A stretch of 64,000 nucleotides of DNA from Argyresthia goedartella (taxonomy: Eukaryota > Arthropoda > Insecta > Lepidoptera > Argyresthiidae): assembly GCA_949825045.1 (NCBI GenBank), contig OX463829.1, positions 8,804,001-8,868,000 of the forward strand, in the 5' to 3' direction. Position numbers and translations under genes: made by a program. Each line of letters opens with the position of its first letter. Within the stretch, counting starts at the first letter, position 1. The notes under the pieces were generated by a model that worked only from the letters and a program-made list of their open reading frames with translations, was not told the DNA's origin and did no database searches. Shown one piece after another: positions 33,116 to 44,675 of the stretch.

Positions 33116-34039
33116 TGCAGTTCGGACTCGCTCACGAAGGTATCCGAAGCCAGAATCTTACAATCTTCACAAAAAAGGCCCGGTGATAGCGTCCGTGTCA
33201 CTGACATAATAAGGTTGAATTTAGTTTGGGCCACAGGGCCTTTTATTTTGTGAAGACTGTAAGATATCAAATCAATTGCGCCACCACAATCATAATAAAC
33301 CGCGAAATCTACGATCATATTTGAATCATGTTTATTTATTTATTTATTATATAAAAACAATGTTTTATTTTATTATTAATTACAGTATACACCAAAACGG
33401 TAATTAGAAGGTAAATAATTCATAACTGTTACATAAATATAGAGAAAGGCATTACAAACTAATTTGGGGCTAGATCAATGTGTGTAAATAGTGTCCAATG
33501 TATTATTATTATTATAGATAGATTTATCTTAAGAGAGAGAAATTTAAGAAACTACAAGTAGTTTGTGATTTTGTCCAACTGACCCTCCGAAATGTGCCAA
33601 TGTGTATTTTTGTGTCATTTTGTGCTTTTAAGTATACCGCAGTCTGATTTTTTAAATTACGTTATTTTTATCATTATTTATTCCACGGTTATATCATGAA
33701 TATGTAGTCCAATTTCAAGGGAACATCACATTAAACAACTTTCACTATGAAACTGAGTTGATATATTTTACTTCTCCATACTAATCGGTCGGCACCTCAA
33801 CGGCCCAACACAAAAGTTGGTCAGAACTTTGTCCATAATAACCTCTTAAGGAATGATAGGAAGCGCCTATGGCATTTCTAAAAATGCTATTTCCCGTTAT
33901 AGTTTTTAAATTTTAAGGTTCATAAGGTTCAAAATTGCGATGGCTCGCGGGTAGGCGCGGCAATGGACCGGTTAAAATATGATAACACATTTCTGTTCCA
34001 ACCTATATTTTTCTCTCACTTTTCGAGCTTAAACAGCGT
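33116..34039. other. No gene seen
   Basis: Contains the S1 fragment listed separately, short ATTT runs at 33330-33345, and otherwise unstructured AT-rich sequence. Confidence 0.4.
33459..33515 (+). mobile_element. SINE family S1, 3' end only
   Basis: TTTGGGGCTAGATCAATGTG plus (TTA)n tail; 5' truncated, as occurs with incomplete reverse transcription. Confidence 0.8.
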
Positions 34040-34190
34040 TTGTACAAACGAATTATTCCACATTAATAAGCAGTACACCCGCTACATTCAAGTGTCCATT
34101 TAATGACAATTTACGGCCCATGCCAGCTCAATTATAAGGCCATTAACACCAACGGGTTAATAAATTTATGACCGTCTGCGTCTGTTTATG
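34040..34190. other. Conserved-element-like patch (guess)
   Basis: Non-repetitive block with several homeodomain-like words (TTTAATGACA, TCAATTATAAGG, GGTTAATAAATTTATGAC). The balanced composition looks like an enhancer rather than a transposon, but only a cross-species alignment could show this. Confidence 0.15.
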
Positions 34191-35531
34191 AGTTTATGAA
34201 ACGCAATGCGTACACGGTTTAATAGTATTGTCTTGTAATTCGATTTGAATCCTGTTTGGATTATATGAGAACCAAGGTTCGTGGTCTAATGTGTTTTGCA
34301 GCTGGGAATATAATATGTTGGGCTTGCTCCCTGTCATGCTAAATGGTAAACTTAGGCACAATTGTGCCTCTGCCACCCCGAATGGGAATAGGCGTGACGC
34401 TAAAGTGTATGTTTTTTTTGGGGGAATTTGCTCAGTTATAATAATATAGTATCTGTGGTTGGTATCGGTACCGAGAGCGTGAAGCGTCTCCGTTTCAGCT
34501 TGGGCAAAAACGCTTTCGTATATCTGAATTTGTGTCCGACTGTTTTTCTTTACATGTTGCATTTCTCAACCGATTCTCTTGAAATGTTGTGAGCAGGTTC
34601 AATTGTTATGTGCTTTTTTATGTCGATTCAGTTTTGGAAATTGACAATGTAAAACATCACTACAAACCAAATGGCTTGATAGACTTTAATAAATTATCTG
34701 TCGTTGGAATTATGGTCATCGTAAGATTGGATTTTAGTGAGTAATTTATGGGTTGGATGGATGTAACATCGCAAAATATAGTTTACAAAGTTATTGGTGC
34801 GGCTACTTTCGTACTCCTTGTACACGCTGCTTCACGAGTTTATTATGAGCGGTGGTTTTAAGTCCGCAGTCGTCATTTTTAAATATCTGTATTTTCATTT
34901 TCGCCCAGAGCTCTTAATTCGTGAGGCGACTTGTATTAACCAGATGCATTCAAAGGTTTGTATGTTAAAAGTTCAGCTTTCCAGCAACAGACTCGCGAGG
35001 TATATTTTTGATGTGCATTTTAATATTTCCCATTAAGATATTGTAATCATTTTATGAATCCTGTGTAATGACTATGATTTCATGTATAATTTATTTTACC
35101 TTGCACGACTTGTAATGAATATTACTAATAAATTGTGTCTATGTCTATACATCTCACAGATTCACTAGTGGTATGCTAATAAACAGATACATATTTTTGT
35201 TATAAATATACTTATATAATAAATCACTCACAGCACTTTAAAGTTATCTCTATAAGTCTCTACTTGTCCTTTTAAGACCCTTCATTCATATAATGGAGTT
35301 TTTGGGACAACATGACGAAGGTTCCTATCAGGATCGGTACTGACAGACGGGGTTCAGATTAATGGCGTGTTTTGCTGACCCTACTTAGTGACTTGCACGT
35401 TCTACGGACGAGATTTTCTTTACATTAGCAAAAGCACACAGATTGGGTTTCGGAGATAGCTGTTAAAAAACGAGGAAAGAGAGGTATTTTTTGAGGAAAA
35501 AAGAAATTTAAATGGCTGTTTTTGCACTTAC
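34191..35531. other. Repeat fragments, no gene
   Basis: 34335-34398 carries an S3 tail (GGCACAATTGTGCCTCTGCC). 34769-34815 is a family B piece (GTTTACAAAGTTATTGGTGC). 35040-35150 ends TAATAAATTGTGTCTATGTC, like a retroelement 3' end. Short ORFs here are not credible genes. Confidence 0.4.
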
Positions 35532-35594
35532 TTTGTCCTCCGCCTCCTCGGCACGGCCTTCCGCCTCCAGGACCCGTTGCTCGAGCTCTGAGAG
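35532..35594 (-). CDS. 63-bp coiled-coil exon of a host gene
   Basis: On the minus strand, CTTATTGTTTCAG (acceptor, AG at 35596-35595) precedes, and GTAAGTGC (donor, GT at 35531-35530) follows, a 63-bp segment that is open in phase 0: SELEQRVLEAEGRAEEAE with one residue before and two after. Length is a multiple of three, so the exon could be skipped without a frameshift. It is far more GC-rich than its introns, and the residue pattern (Leu, Val and Ala at heptad spacing, otherwise Glu/Arg) is a coiled coil. From memory it resembles the N-terminal coiled coil of PLEKHH1/2 and MAX-1, whose human form reads LERQVIDAERQAEKA there; this match was not searched. No neighbouring exon of the same gene was found in the window, so flanking introns would be long. 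Confidence 0.6.
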
Positions 35595-36763
35595 CTGAAA
35601 CAATAAGAAAACACTACATTAATTTCAAAAATATCCATGACATTCCCAAACATTTCCATGCCGAATTTAAGACAGCCAACGCCATCTGTCTGACAGCTGT
35701 CGCGACAACTCTAGCGACCAAACTGTAAAAACAATTTACAGGAACTAGCCACCAAACGTTCGTCGTAGTTTACCCACCCCCCGAAAGATGGCGCTGCCGC
35801 CACCCGGCTACTTTATCGAACAACGTGGTCCGTAGGCAGGGGTTGCGAAATTATGGATACCTATTTATTACACGCTATAGCAAGGCATTATTGTTATGTA
35901 ACGAATTCTTGGAAAGTATTCGAGCGGTCTCGCTTGCTTTAGGCGTATCGTTTCAACTGAAGGGGTGGTTTCTGTCTTGTTACTGTGAAATGTTATGGTA
36001 ATGATACGAGTATTCCGTGCCAGTCGGAAGCAGGTTTTAATGGGGCATTAGAAATGGTAGTGGTGGTTAGTTGGACGGGGTTTGTTGGAAGGTCTTTTTT
36101 ATACCTGAAAAGGCGTTTCAGCAGGATTTTTTACGAACAAGTTAGATTATTAGTAGGTATTGTGCTCTTGTTAGGAATGTAACTTGATAATTTTTTAGAG
36201 TTTATTATATAAAGGCTATCTGATGGTGTTTGAAGTACCAAAAGAATAAGATTTAAAATAGGTTCTATTTTTGTCGATTTCTGTGGGACTAAACTAGGAA
36301 AAGTCGGGTAAATCCGCAAACAGTAGTAAAAATAAGACGAATCGAGGCTTTTAGTGCAGCTTTGAAACATTTCATACGGCGCCGAGTTGCAAGAGAAATA
36401 AGATTTCCTATTGAGTTTATTTCAAATATTTTGCTACACTATTTTCATAACGAAGCTTCACTGAAGAGTGAGGAATAACGTTGCGATGAAATAGTCTGAG
36501 ATGAATTAAATACAATTTAACTGCGTTATAATATTTTGCCCGTAGACGAAGTGTGGACGTAAAATAATTATGGCATCTTAATTATTATTATTATTATTAT
36601 TATTATAATTACCTACTAAGTGTAAATACTGCGTTTTTTGGGAGAAAATAAATAAATTTTGTATTTTAACTATAGTACGTGAGCGCAATTGTGCCAGTGC
36701 CACCCGATATTGTAAAAACCGTGTTCTTTATTGTTGTTGTGCCTACTAAATGACGAGAGGCAT
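35595..36763. other. Probable intron, no gene seen
   Basis: Includes a (TTA)n microsatellite at 36581-36606. AATTGTGCCAGTGCCACCC at 36689 resembles the S3 tail. Nothing else recognised. Confidence 0.4.
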
Positions 36764-36832
36764 TGTAGAAGCAACGTAACCCATACTGTAGAAGCAACGT
36801 AACCCATACTGTAGAAGCAACGTAACCCATAC
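36764..36832. repeat. Tandem repeat, 3 x 23 bp
   Basis: Three identical units starting TGTAGAAGCAACGTAACCC, no mismatches. Confidence 0.95.
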
Positions 36833-36943
36833 TTCAACGGAAAGGCATCAATCGTACATTTTTAAAGGTAAAATAATTAGGCTCATATTCAATCGCACAT
36901 CAAAAATACTGATTTTCACAGCAAAAAGGATCAACAAAAACAC

Positions 36944-37345
36944 TTTTTAGGGTTCCATACCCAACGGGTAAGAACGGAACCCTATTACTAAGACTTCGCT
37001 GACCGTCCGTCTGTCACCAGGCTGTATCTCAAGAACCTAGCTAGCTAGAGAGTTGAAATTTTCACAGATTATGTATTTCTGTTGCCGCTATAACAACAAA
37101 TACTAAAAAACAGGATAAAAGAAATATTTAAGGGGGCTCCCATACAACAATTCTTTCAATACAAAATACAAACTTATGGATGCACCTGGTTACGTACATG
37201 GAGTGTGAAAGTAACCGCACCAATAACTTTGTAAACAATATTTTGCTGTGTAAAATCCAAACTATTCACTCCACACCATCGCTTCCATTGAACGGTGGTA
37301 CGGAACCCTTCGTGCGCGATTTAGACTCGCACTTGACCGGTTTTT
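36944..37345. mobile_element. Family B element, full length (402 bp)
   Basis: Starts TTTTTAGGGTTCCATACCC and ends GACTCGCACTTGACCGGTTT. A second GGTACGGAACCCTTCGTGC lies inside the right end. Matches 52031-52424 in inverted orientation over its whole length. Body words: GTATTTCTGTTGCCGCTATA and GTACGTACATGGAGTGTGA-like. Non-coding. In my memory this is a widespread lepidopteran repeat; its class is not settled by the sequence. Confidence 0.75.
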
Positions 37346-37351
37346 ATATTT

Positions 37352-37480
37352 AATTTTATGTTTTGAGTATTTGTTACATGTTCAACCTAACACGAAGGAT
37401 AAAGGGGGCTTCGCTTCGCTCACCCTCTTTACCCTTCCCCTAAGCTACCACAGCATTTTGCCCTGATATTTGCTGTGCAA
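37352..37480. repeat. Family C core, partial copy
   Basis: TTACATGTTCAACCTAACAC, GGGGGCTTCGCTTCGCTCAC and CCACAGCATTTTGCCCTGAT match the core of copy 1 at 1-272. The outer GATCACC ends are missing. Begins seven bases after the family B element. Confidence 0.65.
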
Positions 37481-37806
37481 ATCAGTATTTTTAATGTGCA
37501 GTTTAATATTTCCCAAATAATTATTACCGTAAAGTGCTCTGAGCTCCATCGAGAGCAAAACAATAATACAATCGTACAATAATACAATAAACAAAAAGAA
37601 AAAACTTTAGAAAAAACCGACTTCGATTCAAGCCTACAAAACAGTTCCGTAATACGTGTCTTCATTATTTTAAGAGTTCCCTTTATTTCTTCATCCATGA
37701 TCCCATCATCAGATCCTGACCGACTTTGATAAATTGTTGAGAAGCTCTCCTGTTACCTTCGACACCATCACTTGCATTTCACCATTATGATACATTACTG
37801 ACGAAC

Positions 37807-38310
37807 CTTAAGGGCTGAACAAGGGCCAATGGCATTAAGAATTAGACAAATAAAACAAATACCCGTCGCATCGCGTCGAAGCAGACTGGCGCATGCTCCC
37901 GCGCAGAGCCCCGCGGGGCAGCCCGAGCTCCGAGACCAAGAAAAATATAGAAAATATTACTAAACTCCTGTAATAATAACATTAAAAATAAAATAAAACA
38001 ACAAAAATTTTTACCTATTTTTGCGTGTAAGTTTCATATAGGAAACTGATTTCGTCTCCGAGCGCTTGTTCATTTAGTTGAATAATAATGCATTGCGAAA
38101 AATATTTTTAAGTATTAAATATAACAGATATCCGCTAATTTTAAAAGTCCATTCTTATAGAGATAAGAATGGACTTTTAAAATTAGCGGATCTATTAGAG
38201 ACCTTTTATAACATATATTTATCCTACATTTTTATGATGTCTAGCCTAGAATTGAAGCTAAAGATGCATTTCTTTGTTCGCGTCTCCTGGCGCTGGCCAT
38301 ATTTAATCCC
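37807..38310. repeat. Repeat D, copy 2
   Basis: Inverted relative to 32646-33115, sharing the GC-rich block (37870-37940) and flanks. It is about 35 bp longer because of an extra palindromic segment at 38131-38190. Confidence 0.72.
38131..38190. repeat. Perfect palindrome, 28-bp arms, 4-nt loop
   Basis: Arms 38131-38158 and 38163-38190 are exact complements with loop AGAG. Copy 1 of repeat D has only one arm at the matching place (around 32752-32783), so the second arm is a derived inverted duplication. Confidence 0.93.
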
Positions 38311-38917
38311 AAGAATTCACATCGCAACCTGTATTGAGCAGTTCCAGTGGCCCTCTGTGGTCTTCATCATCAGATCCACTTCACAAAATGATGCTTCCTG
38401 AGAGTTAATGGACGAGTTACTATGAAAAATACGATAATCGCTATAGGTCTAGCTATAATATTTGAAGAGTTGCTTCGATTTCTCCAGGATCCCATCACTA
38501 GATTCTGACCTGATTTAAATGGGATCAACCGGAACGTAAACCTTTTCAAACAAAAAACAATTATCCAAATCGGGCCATCCGTCGATACTTTGTCCACTCT
38601 ATTAATAATTTTTTGTCAAACAGAAATCCCTACACTTTTGGACGAAAAATATGTCTTATACTGTACGCAATAGGGAAATGTCAAAGTTCAATATAGAATT
38701 GGACAGAGTATAGGAGAAACCGATGAACATAAATACATTGTTCGAGGCTATGCTACAGCGGGGAGCCCACCTCGCCCCGCGTCTCGAGACCGAGACTTGC
38801 GACAAGGTCGGGTTAGCGCACTCTCATTTATAAAATTCCCTGAGCCAACATACATTAAAAACAAACATATATCCCGATGAATTGTAAGCCTCCTCCTTTT
38901 GTGAAGTCGGTTAAAAA

Positions 38918-39233
38918 CTTTCACTTTTCCATTATTTTAGATCGATTCGATGGTAAGCTTCAAGCTAAGCCTTCAAGAATTCATTAAAAAAAATATTTTG
39001 GTCTCGCAAAAGATGCTCGCCTAGTCCTGCCTGTACTATAAATCCATAATAATAAATTGTAATTAATTAATTATAAATTCAACTATAATCTATTATTATT
39101 CTATTTTTTATTATCTACATAACATTAATCTATATTGTACCGATTAATAAATACTAACTTATCTTATTAATATATAAACTTATACCTTTTAAACTAAGAG
39201 TATACACTAACAAATTAGTTAGGTACCTTCTGT
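38918..39233. other. No gene seen
   Basis: AT-rich spacer, nothing recognised. Confidence 0.4.
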
Positions 39234-39535
39234 TAATGCTTTCAGTTGAGCACGCCGTCTCCCTTGTTCCGGTACTGACGGAAGATCAGAGCCTGAGGAG
39301 TCTACTTATCAGGCACATGCTGAGTCAGAACCCTTTTGCAGATGCCACACCATCCTCAGTACCAGTGCGATATAGGTACTTTGGTACCTATGTCTTACCT
39401 ATCTTAGCGTGCATTAAATTTAACTGTATTTTATATTTGTGTCGGAATGTTTATATGCTATTTTTGTTTAGTGCTAAGTATCTTCAATGTTTTGTGTGTG
39501 TGTGCGCTTATGCAAATAAATAAATAAATAAAAAT
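39234..39535 (+). mobile_element. Retroelement 3' end with (AAAT)n tail
   Basis: Ends with AAATAAATAAATAAATAAAA (39513-39533), preceded by a GT run. The upstream 95-codon frame (from 39236) is unassigned. Likely a 5'-truncated LINE 3' region. Confidence 0.4.
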
Positions 39536-40199
39536 AAATTCGATTTACGGTTACAGAATGAATTGTCATCAACGCAGAGTTGCCGAAGATAAATATTTAA
39601 TTGATTTGAGTATCAGAAATAAGGTCCTCATGTAACGTGAAAACACTGTCATAATCCAATCCCTTGAGTTTAATAATAGTCTGGCAGCATCCTTGTAGTC
39701 ATATAGCGGTTGCGTAAAGGTTGTATATTGGCGCTATACGCCGATTTGAGTTCCAGATGACCCGTCAAACAGATAGATCCCGGCCGTATCCGACCCAATG
39801 TAGGTCAACTCAATAATCTGACATATTTGGGACAAATCTCCCATCTGACCTACCCTTTCGCTGGCTTCAACAATTGCAACCCTCTTGTGGTCCATACGGT
39901 ACTAGCAATAAAGGCTACTTTACAAGGTTATTTGTGTCGCAGTGTACATCACCCATCAAAACTTCAATTTATCGACAAGTTATGAGCCTTGTCGTGGCTT
40001 TTATTGACTATGCCGAAATTTATTGGAGCGTGAACGTTTTCGAATAGATTTTTCGATTTTTCGACTCTTTTGACGGTTATGCACAATTTGACTTCTTTGT
40101 TTAGGGTAAAATGCCAAAATGTACTAGCAACTCAATTATAGGTACAACAAAATAACGGCGAACGGTAGTTCCAAGTTCGGGTACCCTTAGGTGCACAAT
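39536..40199. other. No gene seen
   Basis: Moderately AT-rich, no repeat or coding signal recognised. Confidence 0.4.
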
Positions 40200-40848
40200 A
40201 GTTATTTGTGTCTCAAGGGAGTACATTGAATCCTGAGCGTAACGAAGGATTCAAGCGTTAACGCCCACGACGAAAATAATTCTGCTCCTGAGTGACATAT
40301 ACAACTTTTCAGACCGACTATGAGGCAAATTGAAATAAAATGCTCTAAAAATAATGAAATAACCATACTTTGAATTAAACTTTCACCACTTTTACAGCAA
40401 TCGAAACAAAACTTTTTTATGTTGGCGGATTGTGAAGGATTAGGGAAAGGTCACCACAAATAAAATATTCCTGTACCAATGTGTAAAAATAATCGAATCG
40501 AATATTATAATGGTATCGCATATCAATATTCATTATATCATAATAACTGTCATCGATAGTTTTGATTTCAGTAAAACATATAATTTTTGAGTCATTTTTT
40601 CATCAAAAAAATCATAAATTTTCATATAACGTTGTTAAAGTTAAAAGTTGAAACATGTTTGTTTTTAGTCAATTACGATGAAATTATAATGGATTAATTT
40701 ATTAAGATCTATGTTCAATTGGCAAATTGCGTAAATGCTATATGCCAATGAATAAATGAAAAAGTAGCTTAAACAGAACAGAAGCATTTTGCTCCCTCTC
40801 GTTGTGAAACAAAACTTACTTTTCCGAGTGAAAGATGTGAAAAAATAT
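40200..40848. repeat. Repeat G, copy 2
   Basis: Inverted homologue of 30243-31034: AGTTATTTGTGTCTCAAGGG at the left, GAAACAAAACTTACTTTTCC at the right, GAATCCTGAGCGTAACGAAG once at 40230. Confidence 0.65.
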
Positions 40849-41413
40849 AATGATTCAGGTAATATGTTAAAATGATAATTAAAACAGTCTGTAATCAATT
40901 TCTGGGTTGGGTTTTCGATACGATCGGTTTGCAGAAAGTCTCAAAGTCCCATACTCGAATTTGCACAAGAGCCAGCAGACGAAGCTTATTAAAACATCCA
41001 AGAAAAGTATTCCCATCAGATTTTCTCACACCCAATACACTTTAATCACAGTAAAACGATTGCGACGGCATCGAAGCATCTCGCCGGCATCCAGGGGGGT
41101 AGACAGGATTCAAAAGACGAGCGCTGTCAAAGCGAAAAGATATTTAGTTCAAATAGTCTCTTGAAAATGTTGCGGACCACTGAAGATAAGTTAAGGAAGA
41201 GAAACTATAGTATACATACCTACTTCCATTTGGGATGGCACGGCACTATTTTAGTGATGTAGTCAATGTCGATAGTTACCAAAAAATAACACGACAAAAT
41301 TAAGGTTGAATATGGTCACCATATTAATTAAACTAATGTCTTATTTAGCAGAATCAAAATCAAATGGACCTACCGAAACTTTTTACTGTCATCATTTTTC
41401 AGTATAAAATATT
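40849..41413. other. No gene seen
   Basis: The 85-codon plus frame (40907-41164) has basic composition but no recognisable motif. Confidence 0.35.
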
Positions 41414-41601
41414 TATGTGCAGGCGCATTCATTGCTTCTGGCCCCACAATAGCATACCCTGTGTCGTGGGAACTAGTAACAGCGACGTCACACACATATA
41501 AACATCCAGGATCTGGGTTTTTTTTCTTCCTCTCCAGCCGGGGTTCGAGCCCGGGGACCCTCGCTTGGGAGGTGGACCTCGAACCGCAACGCCACAGAGG
41601 T
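41414..41601 (-). mobile_element. SINE family S2 copy
   Basis: Minus-strand copy: ACCTCTGTGGCGTTGCGG head at the right, B box complement GGGTTCGAGCCCGGG at 41541, tail GGCCAGAAGCAATG complement at the left. Confidence 0.75.
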
Positions 41602-41604
41602 ATT

Positions 41605-41680
41605 CTTCGCTTCGCTCACCCCCTTTACCCTTCACCTAAGCTACCGCAATGTTTTGCCCTGATATAAGCTGTATAAATAA
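41605..41680. repeat. Orphan family C/E/F core
   Basis: CTTCGCTTCGCTCACCCCCT, CACCTAAGCTACCGCAATG and TTTGCCCTGATAT, without recognisable ends. Directly abuts the SINE. Confidence 0.6.
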
Positions 41681-41933
41681 GGTGTTGTCGTGACGCCATC
41701 ATGTTTTCCAACACGCCGGCTTTCGGTAAGATAGATTGTTAAACGCTTTCGACGATGCTTTATTTAAATCAAAATCTAGTGACTTGGTTAAACGTCGGTA
41801 TTTAATTAACAGTCTAGAGAGTCACTTAAGTGTCTGATTTAACCAACCAACTGCGACATATATACAAGTTTACAACTACAACTACTCAAAATACAATGTA
41901 AAACAATTAGAATGAATACTGTATATATGTCGT

Positions 41934-42262
41934 AACCACAGCGTAGAATTGACCATATCATGAAATAGCCAACCATGGTTGAATTAGAAATTTCATTGAA
42001 CGAAGTTATATTTTAGGGTAGAACACTGCGGTAGCTTCGGTGAAGACTAAAAGGAGCGAGCGCAGCGAAGCCCCCGAATAGTATTCGTGTTAGATCGACA
42101 TGTAAAACATAAAAAACAACACGTACAACTGAATTCAAATGCTCTTAAAAAGACATGTTTTCGTGAAATTCAATGCTTTCTGATAATATTTTTTTGAAAT
42201 AATTGACTATATCATCAAATGGTTGGCCATTTCTTGTAATTATCAAATTCTATGATATGGCT
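41934..42262. mobile_element. MITE, family F copy 2 (intact)
   Basis: Ends GTAACCACAGCGTAGAATTG and CTATGATATGGCTAC are inverted and imperfect. Subterminal CATATCATGAAATAGCC and CAACCATGGTTGAATTAG. Core at 42010-42110 (ACACTGCGGTAGCTTCGG, GCGAAGCCCCCGAATAG). About 329 bp. Confidence 0.7.
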
Positions 42263-43580
42263 ACTTCATATACAACATAGGTACATATGTTCCGATTCCA
42301 TTTGATAGAACCACTGAAATTAAATTCTTGCCAAATCAAAACATCTCCCTCAAGCTTTTCCAAACATAGTTTTCTCTATAACATTCTTTATTTCTTACGT
42401 CATAGAAGCTAGCTAACCTGCAAAACTAATATACTCTCCTAACCACGAGAGCTCCAAAGGCTACACCGAAAGCATGCCGTTTCTATCCCCAATTTTCTGC
42501 ACCGCGTCCGTTCGGAAACTGCGAATAGTCGAATTTTCCAGTGGACTTACTCCCTTTGAGGTGTTTTGAGTTGAGGTTGAAACAACGCTTTGAGGTCAAC
42601 GTTTGCTGCTCAGTCAGTAGCCATGACCAAATGTTTGAGGTCTTTCAAGTCGGTAAGTAAATGCAGTGGACTGTAAGTATCACTTTAAATTATTCTTTGG
42701 TGGTTTTACATCTACTTTGTATATAGGGTAATATGAATAGTTCATGACAGTAGAAAACAGTCAAGTAAATACATACATATAACAAAATATTTCTTTAAAT
42801 GATAGAGAGGTAAGGACCGACAGAAATATAAGATATAGAATTTAGATTCTCTACAATTCATTCATCTAAGCCGAAATTCACGACCGCTAAGCTAAGTACA
42901 AGCTTTTGTGGATACACTTGGGACTCGAGAGAATTTTATCTATAAATATTTATATATAGGACGATTTATCAAATGGAGAAGATTATGACAAACTTTTTAG
43001 TAGACAGAACTTTGTATTTGTTGCGTGTCAAACAATGCCAGCAGCAAAGTTCTATGGATATTGGACAATTTATTTATCTGATTGGAAACTCTTTGCTCAA
43101 CTTGCTTTACTTACTTACTCGGATAAACGAAAAACTTTTGTTACTTTGTGTTTGGACAAACACTTATCGCCCTCTAAGTGGGACTAATTTGACAGTTGTC
43201 TTCCTCATTGGGGTTTCCCTTCTCTCATAGACTTCCTACTTGTTCAAATTCCAATGACCGAATGTCAGACTGCTGCTCAAATTAAGTGCCACTTAAATGT
43301 CGTACTGGCATGACGGTGAACACGAGGTTATAGTAATTTTTGGGCAGAGATAATGAAAACAAACCAAATTACGCCATCACCGGCGTGTCAGTCCGCAAAT
43401 GCAATAACTCAACGGCCCGTGCCACGTAATGTGGGATACCCCCAGGGGCTGAGGTTAATCAGAAATGAAATAAATTAACACCTACCCGGAACCGAAGCAC
43501 TAATCGGTGTTCGGCTGGGTGTAGAAGCGAAACGTCGGGCAAGGTAAACTCTCGTTTAACTATCCTACATTCGACGTTCG
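42263..43580. other. No gene confirmed; first-exon-like site at 42.6 kb
   Basis: At 42608-42656 on plus, an initiator-like CTCAGTCAGT precedes CCATGACC and a 10-codon frame (MTKCLRSFKS) that reaches a consensus donor TCGGTAAGTA. Could be a first exon but is short enough to be chance. The 85-codon frame at 42973 has no known family. Confidence 0.2.
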
Positions 43581-43725
43581 CCGGCCTCTGTGGCGGCGGC
43601 TGTGGCTCTCCCTACCATGCGAGGAGTCCCGGGTTCGATCCCCGGCTAGAGAAAAAGAAAAAACATCGCCAGGTCTTGGATGTTTATATGTGTATGACGT
43701 CGCTATTTCTGGTTCGCATGAACTA
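43581..43725 (+). mobile_element. SINE family S2 copy
   Basis: CCGGCCTCTGTGGCGGCGG head, B box GGTTCGATCCC at 43631, then AGGTCTTGGATGTTTATATG. Truncated before the GCCAGAAGCAATG tail. Confidence 0.75.
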
Positions 43726-44185
43726 TGAATTAAAATATCATGATGGATGGAAGAAAGAACTTCAAATTGACCGAAAATTTCCCAATTTGGCATAAACTGC
43801 CTCGTTTTTGTCAATTGGATTTTGCGAATACGGAGGCTGAATAAGCACCTTCTACTTTACAATTCTATTTTTTTAAATATAGCTGGGGTTGCTGTCATCG
43901 GCTAACGAAGATGCTATCACGTTCAAAATCATCACTCAGAAAGCTATCAATCATGATGTCACAAACTCATACTGTAATCTGTCTTCTTCGTAAGCAAGCT
44001 TCGTTAATTACAGTTTGTAATTTAGGATGTTTGTCTTCTTTGTTGTGGATCCTAACTTTGTGGGCTTCCAATATTCTCAACATGAAGACACAACTGACAC
44101 CAGGAGAAAGAAGAAAGTGAAGAAATACAGACAATTGCCGTGCCGCTTTGGAATGTGCCGCCCCTTGTCAAAGGATATATATGTT
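43726..44185. other. No gene seen
   Basis: AT-rich spacer; the 69-codon plus frame at 43911 is unassigned. Confidence 0.4.
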
Positions 44186-44675
44186 ATGTCACCGTAAGAT
44201 AGTCAAAACCGTTAGTTGATAAACTAACGTTGGTTAACTATCGACATATTGTAAACTGTAGCGTACTGCTTACTATATGACGCGATAGTTGATAAACTAA
44301 CGCTTAAAACCTTTAAATAGTAAACTGGTTTAAACTTGAATTGCAAACGAAATACCAGGGCAAACACTGCGTTAGCTCAGTTGAAGATACACGTTATGAC
44401 GCGTTAGTTTATCAACTAACGCGTCATAACGCGTTAGTTGATAAATTAACGGTTAAAACCGTTAAATGGTAAACGGGCTTAAACTTGAATTGCAAACGAA
44501 ATACTTAGTAGCTAGTGAAGACTAGAGGGGGCGAGCGCAGCGAAGCCCCCGAATAGTCTTCGTGTTAGGTTGACATGTAACAACAAAAGAAACGTAAATT
44601 CTATACCCTGTCGGTCTGGTTTACTATCTGTCGATAGTTGATCAACTAACGGTTTTGACTATCTTACGGTGACAT
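44186..44675. mobile_element. MITE, family E copy 1
   Basis: 490 bp with ends ATGTCACCGTAAGATAGTCA and its inverse at 44656-44675. Inside are repeated GTTAGTTGATAAACTAACG words, a perfect palindrome at 44392-44431 (18-bp arms, TATC loop), a partial internal duplication (TTGCAAACGAAATAC at 44341 and 44487) and the common core (44520-44580). Confidence 0.8.

Larger units (their letters stand above)
37611..38917. mobile_element. Family K element with AACCGACTTC ends
   Basis: Left end AAAAAACCGACTTCGATTC and right end TGAAGTCGGTTAAAAA are inverted. Interior words GATCCCATCATCAGATCCTG (37690) and GGATCCCATCACTAGATTCTG-like (38487) recur. Repeat D copy 2 sits inside, so this is a composite. Whether both ends belong to one insertion is an inference. 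Confidence 0.45.

Noticed and set aside
30243..40848. A single large segmental inverted duplication centred near 35.4 kb
   Set aside because: Repeats G and D are inverted pairs, but B and C between them are not arranged symmetrically, and the intervening sequence does not align.
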